Assembly (NCBI GenBank): GCA_017616655.1
Contig: JAFZXU010000011.1
Span: 1 to 64,000, forward strand
Direction of reading: 5' to 3'
Source of the DNA: Bacteroidales bacterium
Lineage (GTDB): Bacteria; Bacteroidota; Bacteroidia; Bacteroidales; UBA932
Length of the DNA: 64,000 bases
Position numbers and translations under genes: made by a program. The stretch's first letter is position 1; the number at the start of each line of letters is the position of its first letter. The notes beneath the pieces were generated by a model, which worked only from the letters and a program-made list of their open reading frames with translations, did not search any database and was not told where the DNA came from. This document shows, one piece after another, positions 56,479-64,000 of this stretch.

Positions 56479-57602
56479 CCGTTCTCCTTCAACAACTGAA
56501 ACATCCCGGAGGCCAGGCGTGATGCCGCTCCGGGTTTTTCCATTTTGGAGCGCAGCTCGGCGTAATCCGCCTTCAGAGCGGCGCGGCAGGCGGCGTCGTT
56601 GACCAGTCTGTCGAGCTCTTCGAGCATCTTTTCGGGAGTGCAGCCGTCTTGAAGAAGTTCGCGGACGGCCGGGCGGCCGAGGATGATATTGGGGAGGCTT
56701 ATCTGCTTGATTTTCACCGCCATTTTGGCGAGAATCCAGGTGATGCGGCTGAAGCCGTAGCAGACCGTCTGGGGCACTCCCATCAGCGCTGCCTCGAGCG
56801 ATGCGGTACCGGAACAGACCACGGCCGCGGTGGCTTCGCGGAGCAGGTCGCAGGTCGCTCCGTAGCGCACTTCGATACGGGAATTCGCAGGCAGGAAGGC
56901 GGCATAATCCTCCGGCTTGAACCGGTCGACTCCGGCTATCACAAGCCGGTAATCTTTCCATTTCCCGGAGGCCTCCATCAGCTTTTCCATCTGCGCGAAA
57001 CGGGGCATCATCCACTTGAGTTCGGCGCTTCGGCTGCCGGGAAGCAGAGCTATCACGGGACTGCCGTCCGGGGTGGGGAAGGGGCATTCGCCCTGCGGCT
57101 CTCCCACGCTGTCGACCAGCGGGTTGCCGTAGTAGTGCGCCTTGACTCCGAGGCGGGCGAAATAGTCCACCTCGAAGGGGAAGATCACGAAGAGTCCGTC
57201 GACGTATTTCCGTATCTGCCTGATGCGCCTTTCGCCGCGCGCCCAGAGCTTCGGGGCGATGTACCAGAAGACCTTGATTCCGCGCTTGTGGGCATACCTG
57301 GCCACCCTCAGGTTGAAGGCGGGGAAGTCGATGAGTATCAGTACGTCAGGTTTCCAGGAGACGACATCTTCCTCGGTGGAATGAAGGTCGGCGAGAATGC
57401 GTCCCGCCTTGGACATGACCTCCGAAAATCCCATCACGGCATTCTCCCCGTAGTGGCGGAAAAGGGTGCCGCCTTCGGCCTTCATCGCGTCGCCCCCGCG
57501 GAAGCGGAATCCGGCCTGTGGGTCGGCCTCTTTCAGGCCGCGCATCAGCGCTGCTCCGTGGAGGTCGCCGGAGGCTTCGCCCGCTATGAGGTAGTAACGC
57601 AT
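56475..57602 (-). CDS. lpxB: Lipid-A-disaccharide synthase
   Basis: 375 aa. GT19: YYLIAGEASGDLHGAALMRG, VLILIDFPAFNLRVARYAHK, IFPFEVDYFARLGVKAHYYG, ALLPGSRSAELKWMMP, CSGTASLEAALMGVPQTVCY. Joins UDP-2,3-diacyl-GlcN and lipid X in lipid A synthesis at the inner membrane. Follows surE by 13 bp on the same strand. Confidence 0.96.
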   Translation of the reverse strand: MRYYLIAGEASGDLHGAALMRGLKEADPQAGFRFRGGDAMKAEGGTLFRHYGENAVMGFSEVMSKAGRILADLHSTEEDVVSWKPDVLILIDFPAFNLRVARYAHKRGIKVFWYIAPKLWARGERRIRQIRKYVDGLFVIFPFEVDYFARLGVKAHYYGNPLVDSVGEPQGECPFPTPDGSPVIALLPGSRSAELKWMMPRFAQMEKLMEASGKWKDYRLVIAGVDRFKPEDYAAFLPANSRIEVRYGATCDLLREATAAVVCSGTASLEAALMGVPQTVCYGFSRITWILAKMAVKIKQISLPNIILGRPAVRELLQDGCTPEKMLEELDRLVNDAACRAALKADYAELRSKMEKPGAASRLASGMFQLLKENG

Positions 57603-57615
57603 AAGAGACTGTGGA

Positions 57616-58416
57616 TCAGAGTTTCCAGCTGCGGACGATTTCGTCTGCCGCTTCGTAGTCGGTGGAGTCTAGCCGGACAGGAGTTATGGCTATGTAGTTG
57701 GCCTTGAGGGCCACGTGGTCACCGGTTATCCCTTCGCCGGGAGCGGGGACTTTGTAGGAGTCCTCCAGGTTTTCGAAGATGCCCCTCATAACATAGCAGT
57801 CGCGACCCTCGGAGTCGGTTTCGGGGTCGTATTCGCGCACCCACCGGCCGCGTCCCATACGGGTTACGCGGATGCCCTGCACCTCTGCCGGCGCGATGTT
57901 GGGGAAGTTGATATTCAGGTAAGTACCCTTCGGAAGCCCCTTTTCCAGCGCCTCGTCGAGTATCCCGGGGCCGAACCGGGCCACTACGCTGAAGTCCGCC
58001 TCCGGGTCGTGGGTGTCGATCGAAAAGCCGATGGAGGGGACCCCGTAGATGCATCCTTCGGCCGTAGCGCCGAGGGTGCCGGAATAGATCGTCGCCACGG
58101 AGGCGTTGGTGCCGTGGTTGATGCCCGACATAAGCAGATCGGGGGTGCGCCCCTCCTCGAGGAAGAGCCGCATTCCCATCTTCACGCAGTCCACCGGGGT
58201 TCCGGTGAGGGTGAACATCCTGTATCCTTCCGATTCGCCCGCCTTCTCCAGATACATTGGGGTGTGGAGGGTGAGGGCGGCAGATTTGGCCGACTGCGGC
58301 ACCTTGGGAGCCACTATCGTGACGTTGCCATAGTGGCGCATCATCCCCGCGAGGAAGTGTATTCCGCGCGCGTCGATGCCGTCGTCGTTGGTTATGAGTA
58401 TTTCCCTTGGCTTCAT
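57616..58416 (-). CDS. surE: 5'/3'-nucleotidase SurE
   Basis: 266 aa from the ATG at 58416 (MKPREILITNDDGIDARG); ten more upstream codons are possible but lie in the promoter zone. Metal site ITNDDG, LTGTPVDCVKMG, DLLMSGINHGTNASVATIYS with GTLGATAEG. Removes phosphate from nucleoside monophosphates. First gene of surE-lpxB, divergent from gapA. Confidence 0.94.
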   Translation of the reverse strand: MKPREILITNDDGIDARGIHFLAGMMRHYGNVTIVAPKVPQSAKSAALTLHTPMYLEKAGESEGYRMFTLTGTPVDCVKMGMRLFLEEGRTPDLLMSGINHGTNASVATIYSGTLGATAEGCIYGVPSIGFSIDTHDPEADFSVVARFGPGILDEALEKGLPKGTYLNINFPNIAPAEVQGIRVTRMGRGRWVREYDPETDSEGRDCYVMRGIFENLEDSYKVPAPGEGITGDHVALKANYIAITPVRLDSTDYEAADEIVRSWKL

Positions 58417-58465
58417 ATTCTGCAAAGTTATAAAAATTCGTGGCACTACTTTAAAAGAAATATGT

Positions 58466-58473
58466 TACATTTG
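58466..58473 (+). promoter_or_regulatory. -7 element of the gapA promoter
   Basis: TACATTTG, a perfect TAnnTTTG match, 35 bp before the gapA ATG. No good -33 element is visible. Confidence 0.55.
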
Positions 58474-58492
58474 CCTTTTGCAATCACCATAG

Positions 58493-59509
<1,017 letters not shown>

Positions 59510-59530
59510 TCCGGCTCCGGTTCCATCTTT

Positions 59531-59557
59531 AAGGTCGGCCTCCCAGCCGGCCTTTTT
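59531..59557 (+). terminator. Rho-independent terminator after gapA
   Basis: AAGGTCGGC (59531-59539) pairs with GCCGGCCTT (59546-59554, one G-T pair) and a T-run follows. Confidence 0.8.
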
Positions 59558-59613
59558 CCGTCTCCGGCCCGTCTCGATGGCTCGTCGTTTGGGCTACGGC
59601 CTTTTGGGGCTCT

Positions 59614-59661
59614 GGTATATACTTCCGAAAAGCAGAAAAAATGCTTTCGGAAGTATATACC
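59614..59661. repeat. Long near-perfect hairpin
   Basis: Arms of about 20 bp (59614-59634 and 59642-59661; GGTATATACTTCCG and CGGAAGTATATACC at the ends) differ by one extra A. Weak outer pairing continues to GGCC/GGCC-type ends. Non-coding; MITE- or REP-like. Confidence 0.7.
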
Positions 59662-59824
59662 GCCCGCCCCTTATAGGGCCATCTCCAAACCTATGCCCGG
59701 TATGGAGCGCAAGTGCTTGATAATCAGCTTGTTTCTATATTTGGGTGTCAAATTTTTAGCGCCCAAATGTGAGCAATGCGTTGATAGCTAGGACTTTACG
59801 CTCCAGCCAGCGATAGGCGTCTTT

Positions 59825-59975
59825 GAGACTCCCGCCGGCTCGCCGTGGTGGCGAGCCCGACTGAGAGGCGGAGTTGATATTCCTCTGAAAACCCGTGCCA
59901 CCCTCGGCAACTTTAGAGGGGGGGGGCACGAAGTGGGAGGGATGGAGCGTAGCGGAAGGTTTGAAGAGGAATATC
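59825..59975. repeat. Palindromic element B and adjacent hairpin
   Basis: 59838-59858 forms GGCTCGCC GTGGT GGCGAGCC. 59876-59975 is bounded by GATATTCCTCTGAAAACC and GGTTTGAAGAGGAATATC (inverted, two mismatches) and contains, on the minus strand, GTTGCCGAGGGTGGCACGGG, shared with element A at 46919-47069. Together with the hairpin at 59614 it fills the 560-bp gap between gapA and the HAMP gene. Confidence 0.65.
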
Positions 59976-60068
59976 ACGGAGCCGGTAAAGGAGGGTCAGG
60001 AAACAATCATTGGATACTATATTAGAAAGTAATTATTATATTTGTAAGTTAATATAGTCAGTGAAGAT

Positions 60069-60854
60069 ATGGCAAAATTCAAGGGACTTGGAATCAAGCG
60101 CAAAGTGATGCTGGGATGTCTCGTGCTGGGACTCATACTCCTCTTCTCGGGCATCATATCCGTATATGAGATGCGCTCGATGAATAAATACGTATCGGAT
60201 GTCATCGCCGACAACATCAGGAGCATCGACGCCTCGAAGGAGCTCCTCAACGTGGCCGAGGAACACAACCTCAGCCTTATGTCCGGCATCACCGAAGACT
60301 ACTCCGCGATAGATTCCGTCAATGTCGGGGAATTCCGCGAAATCTTCGGAAACCTGAGGGATTCGTTCCGTACGACGGCGGAGAAAAAAGCCGCAGACTC
60401 CGTCATGTTCGCCTATGCGGCATACATGCAGGTCGTAAGCGAGGCGGAAGAGGTCTGGCAGTTCGACGAATACTTCCGCAGGGAGTGGTTCTTCGACCGC
60501 CTGCAGCCTGTCTATCTCAAATTCCGCGGCTATCTCAACACCCTGACCAACGAAAGCGAAAAGAACCTCATATCCAACTCCCAGACGCTCCAGGACAGCT
60601 ATCACCGCAGCTCGATGCCGTCGCTGATCTCCCTGGCGCTCAGCCTTGTGCTGGTAGTCCTCTTCAACTACTACCTGAACTATTACATCATCAACCCGCT
60701 GCTCAAGGTCAACCGCGGAATAAAGGATTACAGGCAGTTCGGCAGGAAATATGACGAGAAGGTCGAGAGTTCCGATGAAATAGCGGATCTCAACTCCAAC
60801 GTCAAGGACCTGGTTGACCTCAACCAGTCATACAAGAAACAACTCCAGAAGTAG
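60069..60854 (+). CDS. Membrane sensor with HAMP domain and no output domain
   Basis: 261 aa. TM1 at residues about 12-33, a helical periplasmic part of about 140 aa like 4HB_MCP sensors, TM2 at about 179-200, and a HAMP-like linker (YYIINPLLKVNRGIKDYRQF, SSDEIADLNSNVKDLVDLNQ). It ends there, with no kinase, cyclase or methyl-accepting part. The next gene, trkH, starts at the stop codon (TAGTG), so it may act directly on potassium uptake. Confidence 0.78.
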   Translation: MAKFKGLGIKRKVMLGCLVLGLILLFSGIISVYEMRSMNKYVSDVIADNIRSIDASKELLNVAEEHNLSLMSGITEDYSAIDSVNVGEFREIFGNLRDSFRTTAEKKAADSVMFAYAAYMQVVSEAEEVWQFDEYFRREWFFDRLQPVYLKFRGYLNTLTNESEKNLISNSQTLQDSYHRSSMPSLISLALSLVLVVLFNYYLNYYIINPLLKVNRGIKDYRQFGRKYDEKVESSDEIADLNSNVKDLVDLNQSYKKQLQK

Positions 60855-62302
60855 TGAACATCGGCGTCATATCCCGCTATGTCGGCATCGCGCTGATCTG
60901 CAACGCGGCCTTCATGCTGCTCTCGGCAGGCGTCTCGGCCTTCTACGGCTTCGACTCCGCCTTCTCCCCGCTGCTGCTGAGCTCGCTCATAACATTCCTG
61001 TTCGGCATCTTCCCGATTATCTTCGTGAGGAGGGAGAAGGATATCAGCACCCGCGAGGGAATCGCAATCCTGATACTCGCATGGCTGCTGAGTTGTATCT
61101 TCGGAATGCTGCCCTACATCCTCTGGGGAGGGGATTTCAGCGTGGCGAACGCCTGGTTCGAGAGCACTTCCGGAATCACCACCAGCGGCGCCACCATTCT
61201 CGCCGACATCGAATCGCTGCCGCACGGTCTGCTTTTCTGGCGCTCCTCCACGCATTACATCGGCGGATTGGGAGTCGTGGTCTTCATAATGATGATCCTG
61301 CCTGCCTTCGGCTCCGTCCGCTTCAGGATGAGCAAGATGGAGGTCATGGACATCTCGAAGGACAACTATCACTATGCCACCGATAAGTTCCTGAAGGTGG
61401 TCGTTACCGTCTATCTTGGCCTCACCGTAGCGGCGATAGTTTCGCTGCTGCTGGCCGGGATGCCGCTCTTCGATGCCGTAAACCACGCCTTCAGCGTCTG
61501 CGCCACCGGCGGATTCAGCATAAAGAACGCCTCCATCGCGGCCTACGACTCTCCGATTATCGAGATTATCCTGATGGTCTTCATGATTCTGGCCAGCCTC
61601 CACTTCGGACTGATCTACTCATCGTTTGCTACCCGTTCCTTCAAGGTATTCCGGAATCCCGTCACCCAATACTATCTGCTGACAATCTTCGTCGCCTCCG
61701 TCGCAGTGGCGCTCAATATCTTCTTCGGGCACCGCGTCGAGGGGTTCTGGCAGTCGATGCGGGTGGCCTTCTTCGAGGTGATAGCAACCATCTCCACCAC
61801 CGGCTTCGCGATAGCCGACACCAACGAATGGCCCATCTTCAGCACCCTTCTGATGATAGCGGTGGCGGTGCAGTGCGGCTGCTCCGGATCTACCACCAGC
61901 GGTCTGCGTACCGACAGGGTATGGATACTGCGCAAGGCGGCCCATGCACAGATTACCAGGATGGCGCACCCCAACGCAGTGGTGCAGGTCCGCTCCGGCA
62001 ACAGCGTGGTTGACAACGAGTTGCTCACGAGCGTCTCGTTATATGTGATACTCTACTTCGTGCTCGCCTTCTTCTTCGCCGTCATCTACTCCTTCTTCGG
62101 CTTCGACTTCCATGAGACCGTCAGCGTTTCTGTGTCGATGATGAGCAACGTGGGCCCCGCCTTCGGAAGCGTCGGTACGATGTCGAACTATGCGGCAGTC
62201 GCGCCGCTGGCCAAGTGGATAATGGGCGTACAGATGATAATCGGCCGTCTCGGAATCTTCTCGGCCCTCATGGTATTCACCCTTTTCAGCAAGAGGCATT
62301 AG
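60854..62302 (+). CDS. trkH: Potassium uptake protein, TrkH/KtrB family
   Basis: 482 aa, GTG start overlapping the previous stop. Four M1-P-M2 units with selectivity filters such as STSGITTSGATIL, FSVCATGGFSI, ATISTTGFAIAD and MSNVGPAFGSVG. K+ channel-like subunit in the inner membrane. No TrkA/KtrA gene is present in the window; the HAMP protein upstream occupies the usual regulator position. Confidence 0.93.
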   Translation: MNIGVISRYVGIALICNAAFMLLSAGVSAFYGFDSAFSPLLLSSLITFLFGIFPIIFVRREKDISTREGIAILILAWLLSCIFGMLPYILWGGDFSVANAWFESTSGITTSGATILADIESLPHGLLFWRSSTHYIGGLGVVVFIMMILPAFGSVRFRMSKMEVMDISKDNYHYATDKFLKVVVTVYLGLTVAAIVSLLLAGMPLFDAVNHAFSVCATGGFSIKNASIAAYDSPIIEIILMVFMILASLHFGLIYSSFATRSFKVFRNPVTQYYLLTIFVASVAVALNIFFGHRVEGFWQSMRVAFFEVIATISTTGFAIADTNEWPIFSTLLMIAVAVQCGCSGSTTSGLRTDRVWILRKAAHAQITRMAHPNAVVQVRSGNSVVDNELLTSVSLYVILYFVLAFFFAVIYSFFGFDFHETVSVSVSMMSNVGPAFGSVGTMSNYAAVAPLAKWIMGVQMIIGRLGIFSALMVFTLFSKRH

Positions 62303-62303
62303 G

Positions 62304-63719
62304 ATGGGGGCAGCGTCGTTTCTGGCCGGAAAGATGGCGGGATACCTGGCCTTTCCTCCCACGGAATGCCAGAGGCGCCTCTTCGATACCATCGCGGAAT
62401 TCGCGGTGCAGTACGGCGAGTGCGACCTGCTGCTGGTGCGCGGATATGCCGGCACCGGCAAGACATCTGCCATAGCGGCCTTCGTGCGCACCCTCAAGGA
62501 ACTTGGATACAACTATGTATTGCTCTCGCCCACGGGGCGTTCCGCCAAGGTCCTCTCAGGTTTCACGGGCGAGAAGGCAAGCACCATACACAAGCATATC
62601 TACCGTCAGAAATCCCTCGCAGGGGGAATAGGGGAGTTCCAGCTCAACATCAACAGGGCGAAGGACACCTTCTTCATAGTGGATGAGGCATCGCTTATCT
62701 CCACCTCCTCCGCGGTGATGCAGGACTCCATCTTCGGAAGCGGCGATTTGCTCTCCGACCTTATCTCCTTCGTGCGCTCCGGGGTGGACAACAAGATGGT
62801 TATCATCGGCGACAAGGGGCAGCTGCCTCCCGTGGGGATGGAACTGAGCCCCGCGCTAGACGAAAACTATATGTCGCAGTTCGGCAAGGTGATGGTCGCC
62901 GACCTCACCTCCGTGGTGCGCCAGGCGGAGGGGAGCGGCATCCTGACCGACGCCACCATAGTGCGCTCCCTGCTCGAAAGGGAGACTGCCGAGGTGCCGA
63001 AACTCCGCCTGAAGGGCTTCTCCGACGTGGAACGCATTTCTGGCGGCGACCTGATAGAGACCATCTCCGACGCCGTGGGCCGGTACGGCCTCGACAACGT
63101 TGTGGTGCTCTGCCGCTCCAACAAGCGGGCGAACCGCTACAACGCCGGAATCCGCTCCACGGTACTCTTCCGCGAAGAGCGCCTTACCCGCGGCGACAAA
63201 CTGATGGTGGTCAAGAACTGCTACCAGTTCCTGGAGGATGTCCCTGAACTCGACTTCATAGCCAACGGCGACGTGGCAGAACTCCGCAGGATATCGCGCT
63301 ACGAGGAGCGCTACGGCCTCAATTTCGCCGAGGCGCGCCTCTCGTTCCCCGACTATAACGACGTCGAGATCACCGCCAAGATAATCCTCGATACCCTCGA
63401 CAGCGAGGCACCCGCCCTGACCGCGGAGCAGAACAAAGCCCTCTTCGACGGTGTCAGCGAGGACTATGCCGACGAGAAGAACTCCCGCAAGCGCTATCAG
63501 AAGGTGCGCGAGGACAAATATTTCAATGCGCTCCAGATAAAATACGCCACCGCCATAACCTGCCACAAGTCTCAGGGCGGGCAGTGGGACTGCGTTTTCA
63601 TCGACAACCCCTTCTGGAAGGAGCCCGAACTCGAGGACCTCAAGTGGCTCTACACCGCCATAACCCGCGGGGTGAAGAAGGTCTATTTCGTCAACTTCAA
63701 GGATGAGTATTTCGAATAA
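62304..63719 (+). CDS. RecD-like ATP-dependent DNA helicase
   Basis: 471 aa, superfamily 1B. Walker A LLVRGYAGTGKTSAIAAFV, motif Ia LLSPTGRSAKVLSGF, Walker B FFIVDEASLIS, motif III VIIGDKGQLPPVG and the C-terminal UvrD_C_2 part (ATAITCHKSQGGQWDCVFID, LYTAITRGVKKVYF). It lacks the N-terminal domain of true RecD. Likely 5'-3' helicase in repair. Starts 1 bp after trkH. Confidence 0.9.
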   Translation: MGAASFLAGKMAGYLAFPPTECQRRLFDTIAEFAVQYGECDLLLVRGYAGTGKTSAIAAFVRTLKELGYNYVLLSPTGRSAKVLSGFTGEKASTIHKHIYRQKSLAGGIGEFQLNINRAKDTFFIVDEASLISTSSAVMQDSIFGSGDLLSDLISFVRSGVDNKMVIIGDKGQLPPVGMELSPALDENYMSQFGKVMVADLTSVVRQAEGSGILTDATIVRSLLERETAEVPKLRLKGFSDVERISGGDLIETISDAVGRYGLDNVVVLCRSNKRANRYNAGIRSTVLFREERLTRGDKLMVVKNCYQFLEDVPELDFIANGDVAELRRISRYEERYGLNFAEARLSFPDYNDVEITAKIILDTLDSEAPALTAEQNKALFDGVSEDYADEKNSRKRYQKVREDKYFNALQIKYATAITCHKSQGGQWDCVFIDNPFWKEPELEDLKWLYTAITRGVKKVYFVNFKDEYFE

Positions 63720-63738
63720 CAGATAAAAAATCAACGAT

Positions 63739-64000
63739 ATGTCAATGAGTCTTCTTTACTGGATCCTATTCGGAGGCGTAGCCATCCTGAGCTACATAGT
63801 CCAGGCCTCCCTGCAGAGCAAATTCGCCAAGTACTCCAGAATCGGCATTGCGAACGGCATGACCGGAGCTGAGGTGGCGCAGAAGATGCTGAACGACCAC
63901 GGCATCACCAACGTGAAGATCACCCACGTTCCGGGCCAGCTCACCGACAACTTCAATCCCACCAATATGACGCTCAACCTGAGCGACTCCGTATATGGCA
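63739..64000 (+). CDS. YugP-like zinc metallopeptidase, 3' partial
   Basis: The first 87 residues before the window ends. MSMSLLYWILFGGVAILSYI is a membrane anchor, followed by SKFAKYSRIGIANGMTGAEV, AQKMLNDHGI and VPGQLTDNFNPTNMTLNLSD, the conserved N-terminal part of neutral zinc metallopeptidase family 2. The HExxH active site would lie beyond the window edge. 19 bp after the helicase. Confidence 0.88.
   Translation, partial: MSMSLLYWILFGGVAILSYIVQASLQSKFAKYSRIGIANGMTGAEVAQKMLNDHGITNVKITHVPGQLTDNFNPTNMTLNLSDSVYG

Noticed and set aside
59756..59977. 73-codon minus-strand frame ending AYRWLERKVLAINALLTFGR
   Set aside because: It runs through palindromic element B and an adjacent hairpin; such frames arise from repeats. 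No promoter or conserved domain seen.

Overview
The window is bacterial and looks like Bacteroidales. The signs are DUF4251 and fimbrillin-like lipoproteins, an Ig-like lipoprotein of Bacteroidota type, an IspG that keeps a remnant of the Bacteroidota insert, several TAnnTTTG promoter elements, and starts without strong Shine-Dalgarno sequences. I cannot name a genus. The flanks are G+C-rich. The centre (about 2.4-36 kb) is a mosaic with clearly A+T-rich stretches, strongest from the second toxin module to the glycosyltransferases. I saw no rRNA, tRNA or CRISPR array.

Layout. (1) 1-6.5 kb: the end of ugd, an unknown minus-strand gene, a DUF4251 lipoprotein, and a frameshifted sodB. Two toxin-antitoxin-like modules follow, each ending in another copy of the sodB 3' end. 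Then come a frameshifted UDP-GlcNAc 4-epimerase and a truncated UDP-sugar dehydrogenase. (2) 6.56-10.5 kb: a three-gene cassette (ABC-type ATPase with TOPRIM-like C-terminus, coiled-coil/TM protein, TIR-like protein) that I read as a candidate uncharacterised defence system. (3) 10.5-29.5 kb: a capsule/O-antigen locus with UDP-L-FucNAc genes (fnlA, then capF-capG 14 kb later), flippase, polymerase, glycosyltransferases, pyruvyltransferase, TPP enzyme, phosphoglycosyl transferase, PLP-fold enzyme, ATP-grasp ligase, aminotransferase and WbuC cupin. It ends in a UDP-glucuronate epimerase relic. (4) 29.8-36.5 kb: a defence island with type II Thoeris (TM-macro ThsA plus TIR ThsB), HNH nuclease, AbiC-like membrane protein, orphan D12 adenine methylase and an unknown 530-aa protein. 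It is closed by a 5'-truncated paralogue of the nucleotidyltransferase found before the island.

(5) 37-50.7 kb, mostly minus strand and G+C-rich: a membrane protein and CaCA exchanger; an overlapping operon ligA-rsh-Ig lipoprotein-OMP-ispG; a RAYT (REP-associated transposase) between two 136-bp palindromic repeats; and ldcA-msrA-trmO. (6) 51-64 kb: glnA, a PAS protein, a nucleoside-hydrolase lipoprotein followed by a fimbrillin/DUF285/nucleoside-hydrolase fusion, surE-lpxB, gapA, a repeat-rich gap, and an operon of a HAMP sensor without an output domain, TrkH, a RecD-like helicase and the start of a YugP-like peptidase.

The polysaccharide genes form an assembly line: nucleotide sugars are made, loaded on undecaprenyl phosphate by the 20.2-kb transferase, extended, flipped by Wzx and polymerised by Wzy. 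The accessory modules sit at its edges and inside broken sugar genes, which suggests that the locus is a hotspot for horizontal exchange.
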